Shown: one piece after another, positions 23,019-34,668 of the stretch
Layout: each line of letters starts with the position of its first letter
Position numbering within the stretch: the first letter of the stretch is position 1
From: Xenoacremonium recifei
Lineage: Eukaryota > Ascomycota > Sordariomycetes > Hypocreales > Nectriaceae
Assembly: GCA_012184525.1 (NCBI GenBank)
Contig: WOFQ01000090.1
Span: 1-64,000 of the forward strand
Direction: 5' to 3'
DNA length: 64,000 bases
Program-made: the position numbers and the translations under genes
The notes under the pieces: generated by a model
The model's input: only the letters and a program-made list of their open reading frames with translations
Told to the model about the DNA's origin: nothing
Database searches by the model: none

Positions 23019-24796
23019 ATGGAACAATTAGAAATGCACCAAGATCACCCAATCCAAATTTTAGGGGAAGATTTGGACCTCCATAAACGACTTCGGGATG
23101 CGCTCGGCGAGCCCTAGCTACCTGTACAGCTACCAACCTGGACTTTGCCCGATAACCACAATGGCCAGAGGTCCTGGACAGGAACAATCACTCATGCAAT
23201 AGGCCAGAACTCCCATTACATTACATGCGTTGGCCACCGCGACGAAACCAACTGCGTCGGTGTTTGGCATCGAGAGGAACGGAAGAGTGCTGTACCTGGT
23301 CTCTATTGTGTCTTTAGTGGTTGGATACATTATGACGGTAGCAAGATCTCCGATATCCTACCCGACCCAGTGACAGGAGAAGGTCGGTCACTGAAACGTC
23401 TTCGACATTTGTGGGCGGAGCATGTTCTTTCAGGGTCGATGCTCGTCCAGAGGAATTGACGAAATGCGCAGATGACAAGTCTATGGCGTAATTCAACAAC
23501 ATCCTATCTCAGGGCCTAGAGAGAAAGAAACCAACAACGAAAGACGAAGTGGTCGAACCCAAAACATGGGGGAAGGGAGACGGTGGCTGGGCCGGAATGA
23601 CTGCAGATGCCAAAGTCATTCTTAAGCGCGATTCAGGAAAGAAGAAACTTGCTGTCGGCCGCGATCGAAGTTATGCTGAGCTCGGTAGCTTCTTTGAGCA
23701 GGGGGACATCGAGGTATGGGTGGCATGGCATGGGCTCTCTGCATTAGGTACGAGAGATGGGCGTTGGCGGCCAGCCTACCATCTCGAGCTGTTAATCGCT
23801 CTTTGGACGTCAGTCGTCGACTACGCGCTCACCCGAGAGGTGTGGCGAGATTGGGACAGGCAATAGATGAGAGCAACACAATGGGTTATGCGGGAAACGC
23901 CTCTTGATGTACCTAAGGATCTTGTTCAGGCGATGAATATGGACTTCAAATAAATGGTTACCAAAGAGGTGATGCGCTTAGAGCGAAGGCCTGAAGAGCA
24001 CTACCGCCCTGACGATGCTGGATCCGCGGGAAAGAGACACCAACTCATGCTGGACAGAGCTTCGGGAACATACATAACTCATCAGCTTGGCGAGCCTTTA
24101 GAGACTACAAGAGGCACAATTGCCATATTGGTGTCGCTGGTGGCTAACGATATTGTTGACTTTGAACGAGACGTCCACCACGGAGAAACAAATAACTGTC
24201 TCCGAAGTTTGAGCAGCGAGCAACAGGTGGTAGATGGAGCAGGTTTCTTTCTCGACGCGATAAATTGGATAATGGATCAGAAAGACTATGATCTCCTTGG
24301 AGTTGCCTGTGGTCAGATTTGCTGGTACGCGGTGTATTGGAGGTATAATGTTCCCAAGATTGCCGGCCATTATGCCGCGATCAGCGTTCGGGACAAAATT
24401 GTCAAGACACCGCCCGAATTTGCAGACATATCCGCCATTCTCCAATCTCGGAACTCCGATATCCGAGATTATGGAGTGCTGTACGATCGAACAAGACAAA
24501 GGGTGGCTGACTTATACGGAGGATGCACGTGCAGTACGCTACCTACGGGGCATGAACTATCGAAGCTGGTTTCCCAGGCCTTTGATGACGGCGGGAACGA
24601 TGAAATCGAAGAACAAATGCAGGCGGCCTTGCTCGAGCTTAGCCTTGGTGCTAATGAAGGTGATATCCGGTGCGAGTGCGGCATGGACTTACTCTATGAC
24701 GAGGTATTCGTCCGGTATTTTGATCCTGAGGAAGGCATCGTGGCACGGATGCATTATCGGACAGGCGTGGATGACGCAAACACACTCATTGAGTGA
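23019..24796 (+). pseudogene. Broken gene with terpene-synthase-like ND-D motif
   Basis: An ATG at 23019 opens a frame running to 23459. A second frame covers 23549-24796 and ends TGA. In-frame stops interrupt both: TAG at about 23112-23114, TAG at 23864-23866 and TAA at 23951-23953. All three are explicable as CAG/CAA to TAG/TAA. The frame also changes between 23459 and 23549 (intron or indel). The C-terminal part has IAILVSLVANDIVDFERD, in which N-D...D...D occupies the spacing of the NSE metal-binding motif of class I terpene synthases, here with Asp for Ser and Asp for Glu. It then continues with NNCLRSL and a helical region (CGQICWYAVYWRYNVPKIAGHY). Related fungal proteins are uncharacterised to my knowledge. 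The function is therefore unproven and may be unrelated to terpenes. Confidence 0.5.
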
Positions 24797-25211
24797 GGAG
24801 CGACGTGAGGTTTCTTGAACAGGTTCGCTCGAGATTTCAGATAAAGACTGAGCATCGCTAGATGGAAGATAGTTCTAGATGATTGTGGAAGATTTGACGC
24901 TACTCAAGCAAACTTCCAACTCTCCAAGCCTCCCCAACTTCCACTTCGGGTGCTCATTATATTACTATGGCCCGGCGTGCTTTGTACCACGTTGTCAAAC
25001 ACTTCTTAGGAGTTCAGGATTTTAATATTCTTCCGGTCATATTCTCCGCTTTATCTATCTTTTCTTAGTGAACCTGATGCTATATTATAGTTTGTGTGTT
25101 TTGCGCTTGGACAACTTTCATCATTCGAGCGGTAATCAATACATTTTTTATAGTGCGTCTGAAGACTAAGTGCATAACATAGCATGAAGAGGAACCGCCA
25201 CTATGTCTTGA
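24797..25211. other. Convergent intergenic region
   Basis: A 415-bp gap between the 3' ends of a plus-strand remnant and a minus-strand gene. No coding sequence or distinct motif is seen. Confidence 0.5.
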
Positions 25212-26573
25212 TCAGTCTAGTATAGCTTGCTTGAACCATGGCAAGTAAAAGTCTCTCCCCCAAGCCGCTAACTCTCGTATGCCTGAGATAATTGAGTAGG
25301 TATCTACCAGACTCGTCGTGGAACCAAATAACCGTTGCGCCCATAAAGTCGTTCTACCATCATCATTATACGTCGATAATACCAAACGCCACTCATGCCC
25401 TTGAATAATAACGCCAGGAATAAAACCCAGCTTCGCTAACAATGCGCTCCTCGCTGCCCTTATCTCATCGTCCGGCATTTGCTCACCAGGTCTTTTAGTT
25501 TGCCATTGCCGTGATAGTTTTTGGCCGACAGCCCAGCTCAAGAAGTTCCATTGTGCAGCATGCCAAACACCCATTTGCAGCTTCGCTTTGTCACCATCAA
25601 CGCCAGGCTTCTTAGTCTCAATGCTTAAGATGAGAGGACGAAGTTGGATGGGTTCGAAGTCGGTATGATTGACACACAGCGTTGGCGTTAGTTGACAAAA
25701 GTCAATCACCGACTTCCTCAAATTAGTGTCTTGCTCTGAGGATGTAAAGACACATATATCAATCATCTTAGCTGTGGACGAAACGGGTCTGAAATCGCGA
25801 TGCAGGCGGGCTGTGGTGCTTCACCGTACAATGAGTCAACGCTTGTTATTTTCCCTTGCATCCATTTGAACAAAAACTCACCAGCTCATTGAACCAAATG
25901 CATCACATCGTTTCCCTTGAGGAGTTTTGAAAATGCCTTCGAGCAATCGTAGATAGACTTGCGAGTTCCACGCGTTCTCCTCGTGCCGGAAGTTCTCACA
26001 CTCTTCAGCTTCAACAAATACTCTTTCAATCTCTTCAAATGAGGGAATCCGGCCAGGTAGTTCATCGACATCAAGTGGGCTTCTGAAGCAAGATTCCCAC
26101 TGGTCGAAATCCATTTGGCGCTCCGCAATTCTCTCTCTTATAGTTGTCCTCAAGGTGTCCGGCAAAATCCTGATACTGCGCCCAATCCTAAACATCGTCA
26201 TGAACAGCGTCTTGGCGCATTCGGGTACCGTACGGTCGTTCAATGACTGGTGATCGATCCCTGAATTATTGATTCGAAGGCTCATCAGTTGTTTCTTCGG
26301 GCTAGATGCACCGGAAACGGAGCTTGTCTCGGACGCGGATGGAGAAGATGTCGCGATGCTGGAAGGGCCAGCTCGAGGGGTCGCATCGGGATCGAAAAGG
26401 ATATCACGACTGTCCAGTCGCCGTTTCTTGGGGGTCGACGACATTTCGTCTTCGTCGGCGCCGGCAGACGTCGGGGGACTCGCCAGGTGGTTATAACGCC
26501 TTCGCTTTCGATTGGAATATTCCACGGAATCTAGCTGAGGCAGGTCAAGTACCCAAGCCAAGGTTCTATCCAT
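25212..26573 (-). CDS. PD-(D/E)XK nuclease-like domain protein
   Basis: A fungal protein family with a restriction-nuclease-like fold, often in accessory DNA; its biological role is unknown. Exon 1 (25882-26573) begins DRTLAWVLDLP, followed by a low-complexity basic/Ser-rich region with KRRR and KKRRLDSRD (possible nuclear signals), then the helical part (SFEEIERVFVEAEECENFR, AWNSQVYLRLLEG). Exon 2 (25212-25788) carries KMIDICVF, the catalytic-type strand ending IETKKPG (E-x-K), and QMGVWHAAQWNFL, the family's most conserved block. The intron (93 nt, GTGAGT..TTTCAG) splits a codon that would read TGA at the junction; the alternative acceptor 17 nt downstream also gives a stop. Either the splice is different or the gene is inactivated by one base. 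I chose the start with context ACCATGG over an ATG five codons upstream (26588). Confidence 0.75.
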
Positions 26574-27729
26574 GGTTCTCCATTGCATGGACGCCAGGGA
26601 AGTTGAGGTTACGTCGTTGGTGAAGTTAACACAATGGCATCCCTCAATGTTTACCAGTTATTTGCGCTGCAAAGTGGTATGTGGGGCAACAACGGCGTTG
26701 TGTTGTTTCGGGGCGCGTTGGTGGGACAACGCAGGTCTTACATAATCAGCCAAAGGCCCCTCTTATTCCCTTGAGTACTTATCAGTCTCCATAAATGTGT
26801 GATGCTTATTTTTTAGACCTAGATAAAACTCAACATTTGCTTTCCTTGTTAAAACGCGGACAAAAGTAGACTCTTCTGAATATTCATATACAGAAAATGA
26901 ATTCACAAATTGACCTTGGCCTCGGTTTTCTGAAGCGTAACGGAATTTCGTAAATGAAAGTCTTCTACATGCTCTAAACATGGATCACAATGGTGCTACA
27001 TATTCGTCCAATATCATCTTTCAGACTCTAAGTATCGCCATCCTGGTTTTAGAGCCTTGCGGCAACTCCTCTTGTTTCAGATTTGACTAGCCCGTGCATT
27101 CGCTCACCTACGGAGTAAAGTTTGTCTTGGGTTCAGGAATGACTCCCCAACACCGAAACTACGTATTATATGGAATGGGGGCGTCAGGAAGAAATAAGAC
27201 GCTGGTTTATCCCTACAGACGAAAGAAAGTACGACTACAATGATTGCCCATTCATGAAAAGATAGAAACTTGAGATACTTATGGAGAGTCTTTAACATAC
27301 TTCGGTTAAAAACTCTCCAATGGTAGTTAATTTAACACTATGTGCCTATCTGGTTTTGTTTTTGAATGAGCAATTCTCAGGAAATATTAGGAAGCCACCA
27401 CAACACGGGATATAAGCCTTAATTTCCCCCGCAACCTGAGGACAGTAGCATTAGGAATAATTGCAACAGCCTTGTTAATGACTTCCACGGAATGAGTCTT
27501 GGAGTATAGGGTAGCCCGAGGATAGCTGCGGTTATCGGGACTACTTCGGGCTGGATCCCCGTACTGTAGTATCCACTATTACGAAGCTTTACTGCTTGAA
27601 GTGGGAAATTTTATTTCTCCCTTGCACATGAAACTAAATCTTCACAAAACGACATCTCAAGAAAATCACCGTATTCCATCACTATATCCTGATATCTATC
27701 GTCGGGATCTTGTTCTAGCAAATACGACG
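26574..27729. other. Divergent intergenic region
   Basis: The gap between the 5' ends of the nuclease-like gene (minus) and the helicase (plus), about 1.16 kb. The helicase frame is open back to a GTG at 27601, so some of the 3' part may be its 5' coding sequence. Otherwise I see no gene. Confidence 0.45.
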
Positions 27730-29466
27730 ATGGAGCAATCCAATGGACGACGATCGAAACAACGGCGCGGTGGTAAACGTGGCCCTCGCTCCCTTGGACC
27801 ATCAAACCGTTCCCAAAATGCGCAACGGGCTGCAGCTTCAGCGCCGACAATGGATTCTGCACCTCTTCAAAATGGTGGAGATTTATCAATTCATAGCACG
27901 AATGACAGCCAACTTCGTCCGCAAATTCCTTTGGATAGCCGCCGTTTTGCCGAACTGTCTGATCCCCCGCTGGTGCATCCCTTGATCATCAAGACTATCA
28001 CCGAAGACATGAAGTTCGAGTTTATGACGCCCGTCCAAGCTGCAACTCTGGACACTCTTCTGCCGCCAAGCCGGAGCGACTGCCTTGTTCAAGCTAGGAC
28101 AGGGACAGGGAAAACAATCGCCTTCCTTCTTCCTTCCCTTCAGACCATGATTGCCCAAAATCGTGGGACAGCAAATGGCATCTCCCTCCTCGTCATCTCA
28201 CCCACTAGAGAGCTGGCGCTACAAATTGCTACTGAAGCAACTACTCTTCTCCAGAAACTCCCACGCTATCGTGTACGGGTTGCAATCGGTGGAACGAACA
28301 AAAGTTTGGAGGAGAGGGAGATCCTGAATGGCTGCGAGATTCTCATCGCCACTCCTGGGCGGCTCCTTGATCATATGGCAAACACAGAAATTCTGCATGC
28401 CTTCAGGAATCTTGATACACTCGTGCTTGACGAAGCTGACCGATTGCTCGACATGGGCTTCATGAAAGATTTGAGACAGATCGTCACTCGCCTACCAGAG
28501 AAGAAGGCCACCAATCGACAAGGCATGCTCTTCTCTGCCACCATTGCACCTCACGTTAAACAAGTTGCTGGACTGGTTCTTTCCTCAGAATACAAATTCA
28601 TCTCAACCATCCCCCCTGGCGAGATAAATACGCACCAGCGTGTCCCGCAGTTTCTCATCGAAGTGCCCAGCTTTGGGCTCGTAGCAGCGGCCATGGTGGG
28701 TTGCATTCAGCAAGAATCTGCCCAGCACCAGGCCTTCAAGGCGATTCTGTTTGCACCAACGGCTGCCCTCGCTGACTTTTACGGACATGTTCTTCTTCAG
28801 CTGCCAGGTCTACCTACCATTTCCATATTGCACAGTCGCATGTCACAGAATAAGCGCACTAAGATCGTCAACGATTATCGCAATTCTGGAAACGCTATCC
28901 TGGTGGCCACAGATGTAGTCGCGCGCGGAATGGATTTCCTCGACGTCACTACAGTTATTCAGGTTGGGATGCCCGCCGATAAACAAAGCTATATCCACCG
29001 TCTGGGTCGAACGGCACGTGCTAATGCAGATGGACGAGGCATATTGATTGTCACCTCTGCTGAGTCCTGGTTTCCCAGATGGACACTGAAAGAAATCACA
29101 CTCATCCCCCGGGATGCGACTTTGGCCTCAGCACAGGAAGTTCTGAGCATTGCGGAGAAGATGGATGATGAGACAAAGTCCAAGATTTACCAAGCTTGGC
29201 TTGGTTATTACAACAACTATCTGAAGAGCTTGAAGTGGGATAAAGAGGAATTGGTACGACAAGGCAACGTTTACGCACGGGAGGGTCTTGGCTCCCCCGA
29301 CACTCCTCCTCTCGCAAAATCAACAGCGTCAAAAATGGGGTTGCGAGGTGTCAAGGGCTTGGTGACTGTTGCGGATCGACCTCGACGGATCCAAACATCA
29401 GGAAATGGGAATGGAGCCGCAAACCGAAAGGCCAAATCCCGTGGTCTTCCTGGAAAAGATCCTTAA
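27730..29466 (+). CDS. DEAD-box ATP-dependent RNA helicase, MSS116-like
   Basis: An RNA helicase that uses ATP to unwind or remodel RNA; MSS116 acts on mitochondrial introns and translation. A single exon of 578 aa contains all motifs in order. These are Q motif FMTPVQ (98-103), Walker A ARTGTGKT (122-129), PTREL (158-162), TPGR (208-211), DEAD (234-237), SAT (269-271), ATDVVARGMD (393-402) and HRLGRTAR (423-430). The N-terminus is basic (RRSKQRRGGKRG), and the C-terminal tail is charged with Gly-Asn repeats (SGNGNGAANRKAKSRG). The frame is open upstream to 27601 but begins there with GTG. An ATG at 27628 is also possible. I chose 27730 for its better context (ACGATGG). No clear mitochondrial presequence is seen from either start. 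All catalytic residues are present and the gene is intact. A housekeeping-type helicase in a gene-poor, decayed region may be a second copy. Confidence 0.9.
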   Translation: MEQSNGRRSKQRRGGKRGPRSLGPSNRSQNAQRAAASAPTMDSAPLQNGGDLSIHSTNDSQLRPQIPLDSRRFAELSDPPLVHPLIIKTITEDMKFEFMTPVQAATLDTLLPPSRSDCLVQARTGTGKTIAFLLPSLQTMIAQNRGTANGISLLVISPTRELALQIATEATTLLQKLPRYRVRVAIGGTNKSLEEREILNGCEILIATPGRLLDHMANTEILHAFRNLDTLVLDEADRLLDMGFMKDLRQIVTRLPEKKATNRQGMLFSATIAPHVKQVAGLVLSSEYKFISTIPPGEINTHQRVPQFLIEVPSFGLVAAAMVGCIQQESAQHQAFKAILFAPTAALADFYGHVLLQLPGLPTISILHSRMSQNKRTKIVNDYRNSGNAILVATDVVARGMDFLDVTTVIQVGMPADKQSYIHRLGRTARANADGRGILIVTSAESWFPRWTLKEITLIPRDATLASAQEVLSIAEKMDDETKSKIYQAWLGYYNNYLKSLKWDKEELVRQGNVYAREGLGSPDTPPLAKSTASKMGLRGVKGLVTVADRPRRIQTSGNGNGAANRKAKSRGLPGKDP

Positions 29467-32400
29467 GCAAAGACTGTCACCTGGTTTCATAGGAAGAGAA
29501 ATTGCTGATGGGAAAGATATACGGATCCCAATAGCAGTTTTACAGAATAGACATGTCCTTTCACAGCAAATTAACAGTGGCGGACATTAATTAGTTCTCA
29601 AATCGTAAATTAAGAAGTGGATAATCGCGAGGCTGAGTCCTTCACTCATATTTGTAAGGTACGACTAGACCTTCCTGACGGTTGCTTCATGGCCACAAAA
29701 CTCATATACTATTTGCGATCTCCTTAGCCATAATGATCTGACTCAGGTTACAGTCTCCTCTACGTTTTGCCTGTGGTTCTATGGAAAGAAGACCATGGGA
29801 ATTTTGTGATTCAAGGCGGTGATGAAAACTTTACTCATGATTACCTCCTGTTGTTCCGCTGAGTATGCACTGTCACAACACCTTTAAAAGTTAGACATAT
29901 CCCTAGACAATTTACTATTCCAAAATAGTTGACACAAATTGTATTCTCGTTGTTGTGGAGGCCCATTCAAAGTCCATTACTGTCGCACTACACTCGTATT
30001 TTGATCACACTTAGGGTGCTCACTCGCTTGCCAGAGACTATTCAGGGTTGTTCTGTTGCTGCCAATCTCAGTCTCTCGCTCTATGCAAGTAGCTACGTGC
30101 TGGATTGCAACGACTCATGTGAAACATAGTCACGAGGTTATATCATGTTGCGAATGTCAGTTCAGCAGCCGTGCCGAAAGTTGTCTCGCTCTTGCCGCGC
30201 CAGTGCGTTCTGAATCACCCACGGCACTACAGCTATTGCAATCCAGATATGGATATATATAACTCACTAGTAGAGGAGGGTTCTGGCGAAACAGACAATC
30301 TAGAACGATAGCGAAGAATTACTAGATGATAGTTCATGTACTACCCCCAGATGCATAATGAAAGTCTCTTGGACCTAGTACATGGGTGTGGCATCAATGA
30401 ATGTGGCATCGATGATACGCTGATGGACATAATTTCGATATTCTTGGAATAACAGTTCGTCATGCAGGAGCTAGAACTTCTGTCAGGGGCATCCGTGAAC
30501 TCGGGCTTTTGACACTGCTTCGAAGGTACGTCCATAATTCCCCCAGGACATCAGTGTATTTTTGAAGCACTGAAGACTGTTTCCATGGACATCCTTGGGC
30601 TCGTCGATGCCTTGATCTATATTCCCGATGATCCATTGGCGCTGCGCATGCTCTATCCTCTACTGCTGAATCTTTTACCCTCTTGGAATCGATGCCAGGC
30701 CGTTGAATATTTCGGGGCATTTACGTCTCGTTTGGAGGAGGGTTACCACTAGGAAGGCCAGGCTTTCGCTCACTGAGGATAGTCATGTTCATTCGGCATG
30801 TGCGCTCACTCATCTATTACACCCCTATGCACACTTTACAGTAATCAAAGGAATGAATACGCATTTTCCTTTCCATAAACTAATCACTTAAATACAAAGC
30901 TCAAGGATTCCTCAAATCCCACCTTCAATAACCTCGGAGCTAGGATACCGAGTTTAGCCAATCCTTTGCCATGAAGGGGTGCTCAGAAGAGCTCAATTCC
31001 CGTTGACTCGCTTGAGAAATTTTACTAAGTAGCTCGTCAAGTCCGCTATAAGGCTGTTTGTCTGATTGTCATCTCAGGATGTACTATTGTATTGAACAGT
31101 CGGATGAAAGTACTGGACCAGGATTTAGAGTCCAAAGAAGAGCATGACAAAGAAAGGAAATGAGCCTGATGAGAAAAGGGTGGAAGAGGCTTAAGGATAT
31201 ACGGCCGTCACAGTACTGAGCCGAAATGAGTCCCCTTTCACCAGAAAGAGAACCTGAACGGGCTTGCCTAGTAAGAAGCTATCGCTTTCCTCTTTCGTTG
31301 AAAATGAGCCCCGGAAAACAGATGTGGCCTCCCCTTTAGACCTGAAATAGAAAGGAAAACGGCGATTCGTTGAGGCGAAATAATCCGATGTAGCGGTTTG
31401 TGATAGTTAGTTTGAATATCGGGTTCAAGCTCCTCGCTGCTGATACATCTGATCCCTCGTAGAGCCGCTTCGCATTCTCCATACGTCTCCTCGTACCCAC
31501 AGAGACACTTTCAGCCGAGTCTCGGTCATTGTAGCTGAGGCAACACTTTACCAGTATGCAATGGTCAAAATAATATAGTTGACACCCCTCTGTATGTAAA
31601 ACTGTACGAGGTCCTCTTCGGAGCTCACGTGTGCGCGGGAACCACAGCGGGGGTGTTTGAGAACCGGCGTAAGACCGCCTACTGCTTGTTCAAAGTAGAA
31701 ACAACGCGAGTGCTTCCAAGGGCCATTCAGTTGTCTCTCATGCCAGATTTGCCCGCTCATGTGAGGTCAGTAACTTAAACCACGCGCCATATCTCCCCAA
31801 TGATTGTCTTGCTACCAGATGAACTTCAAAATAATTTCCAGAAAGGCCTCTTCTACTTTATGTCAGTTGCGTGTAATGGTCAATAATCACATCACGAAGA
31901 AAATAATTCAGCATATCCGACGCGCGCTTTCCTTCAATAGACTGATCATTGAATCAATACGGGGTTACTCCCAGCCTAGTATTGGAGAGCATGACTGACC
32001 GACCCGCATTACTACTTCTTGATGTTTAATTATTAGACTGTCGAACTAATGCTGGACAAGCTGAATCTTGCCTTATGGGACGAAGAAAGGCTGTGTCATC
32101 TCCTGGATGTTAAATTGTCAGACCTGCCATGCTTTATGCGAATTACAAGAGGGTTATTTGTTCACTTATCCATTTATCGATTAATTTAATTCTTTGTATG
32201 TCCCTGTTAGTCTGGATAATGGTATTTGTGTTTTCGTGCAAAGTTCAAACACTCTGGCCCTTTCATCCTATCGCGAATGTCTTGAGAGTAAAATGGCTGT
32301 ATAGTGGACAGCATTTACTAAAGTCCCGGTTTACAAACATACCCATGGTTTCTGAGTTTAGGCGAGAGTTATCGTTCCGTGTTTCAGTTTAGTAGGCCAC

Positions 32401-34668
32401 CAAAATAGTGCCGCGAGTTACGTCAACGAGCATTACATGTCAAATCTATTACGCAATGAATCACAGGATACTGCCCAATGTTTCTATTTAAGAACCATCC
32501 CTTCCCTCTCGGCGCCTAGTTTCTTTATGATCCGCTGTGTATAGGTATTAGCAAGTATCAGTCAATATTCATAGGCAATAGTAGCAGTGATTCCCACGCC
32601 TGTCAAAGATGTGAGTGAATACTATGGTCAGTAATCCCCATCCTCCATACCTAATTCCATGTTCCTATAAAATATGTCAGGGAAATGTTGTGATGAGCAT
32701 AATTAACACCAGCTTCTCACAGCTGTTCCACACGTGGCGGCAGGTGCTTCCGTTGTTGGACGCCAAGATCCTCAGGGCTGCACCGGAAAGAGCGATGTTG
32801 AATGCCACTTTCAGCTAGTAGCACTATCATAGGCCCTACCATTTCCATCACTACTGTAATTAGCCTGAGTTGCCCCAATCTTCACTGTCTCCATAAATTA
32901 AAATTTACCATTGGGCTTGTGATAGGCGCAAAGAAATTTGAACATCAGGCTGATAAGAAAAGGCTGTATTACGGAAAATAACGTCGAGAAGTCAAGGCTA
33001 GGAAGTGACTGACGGGACCATCTCATGCCGGCCATTCTTAATGGCCAGGAGAGGCCAGCAAGATCATATTCCAGGCGGCCCTTGGGGAGCAGATTCCGGA
33101 ACAAGTCACAATCATCATCACCAAATACCCTCACCGTTTAACATGTTCTAATGCTATCTGCAGGAGATTTACAAACAATCAAAGCTCCATCTACACCGCC
33201 AAACTAACCCTTGTATCATGCAGCTTGAAGCTTGACAGCTACATAGGGCAGTTCCATTGCTCGAGTATTTGCAGTACCCTTGATCGCAAATGCTTTTGAG
33301 GTGTATTTTTCCATCGTGGCAGATTAACTGCTCCAGGGTCAGCTAGACTAGTCTTGCTTCCTAATTACATACGCGAGAAGAGCTTGGCCAAGATGTACAA
33401 GTGTATGGAGGAGAGACTCACGATGCCTGTGCAAGCTGGACTATAGAAATTGGCGTTTCCGCTTCGAGGCGGGAACCCTTCTCCTAGTCAATGCATGTTG
33501 GGATAGCAGTCCGCCAAAGCGACACGAGCTGTGAGCAGTATGGCAAAGGGGCTGGGATTCAAGTAGTTCATAGGGAGAACACGGTGGGTTGGAGCCAGTT
33601 GATGTGAAAGATCTTGGATGGTGCCTGATATCGGTCACATGAAAAGAGTCGGCATGAGCCGTACTTATACTTCCTCTCAAATGAGTAGCTCAGGTAGTAT
33701 CCGCAACGAAGCACACCAGCAAGCCCGCTTTGAAAAAAAGAAACTTTGAAGCTAATTGTTTGGTAAATGGTAGAGACTTGCCGACAGGCCACTGATGGAT
33801 GAACACACACACCTCTGGATTTGTCGGGCTTCTTAGTGTTGGAAAGCACGGACGTCCTCCCCAAAGGTCCTTGCATTGACAGCAACGTTTCACTTCCGGT
33901 CTAGAAATTCACCAGGTGTACGCAAGGGTGAGAGGTACGTAATACAAGCATCGCGAATACGGAGCGTAGAACCTGCAGTGACAAAGTGTGTTCCTAGCAC
34001 TTCCTCGGTCTTTGGATTAATGGAGCATTGCGACAAACACTGAGCGTTCCCAGGTCCACACACATATCGAGATTCTGTGTCCGTGTCTCCATAGACTTGG
34101 CCTTGTTTCTTGAGTAAATATCGAGACTGACTATGGTCTCTGGGCTGCCGGCATCTTGCACAACCCAGACTTCCTTTAGCAAGAATAAGCTTATAAAATC
34201 CGAACTCTTGCGTTTATAACGTACGGAGTTCTGTCTTCTTAAGATAATATAACTCCTGGAATTATCCTGAGTTCTGCAAATGGACTGACCGGAGCTTATC
34301 CTGAGGACAAAGAAAAGGAAATGCCATCGCGATTCCTACTGAGTTACAGCAAACAATCGGGCATTCACCACAGGAGTCAGATTTGCAATTAAGCTGAGTT
34401 GTTGGAGTCTTACAGGCTTCAAGTATGTTTAATGAGCTTAGGCAATTAGCTTGCGAAACAGCCGTACTGCAGCGTCCACCGCTAAACCCATTATAAAGTC
34501 AATATGATGCAATGAGTGCTGGCACATAAGTACATATTGTCATCTCTACCATCTATCAATTCAATTTATAGAAGGCGGAACGAAGAAGAGGAACGTTATT
34601 GAAACCGGATCAAAATGTTAGAAACTACAGGGACAATCGGCGAGATGATTGGAAGTGTTATATCTCAA
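29467..34668. other. Gene-poor stretch (5.2 kb) with one coding scrap
   Basis: No intact gene. A plus-strand open frame at about 30567-30750 reads like protein (LVDALIYIPDDPLALRMLYP, RCQAVEYFGAFTSRLEEGYH, then stop) and resembles the tail of a larger gene. Its 5' part is interrupted, and I cannot name the family. The remainder shows no motif, tRNA or clear repeat. Confidence 0.4.
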
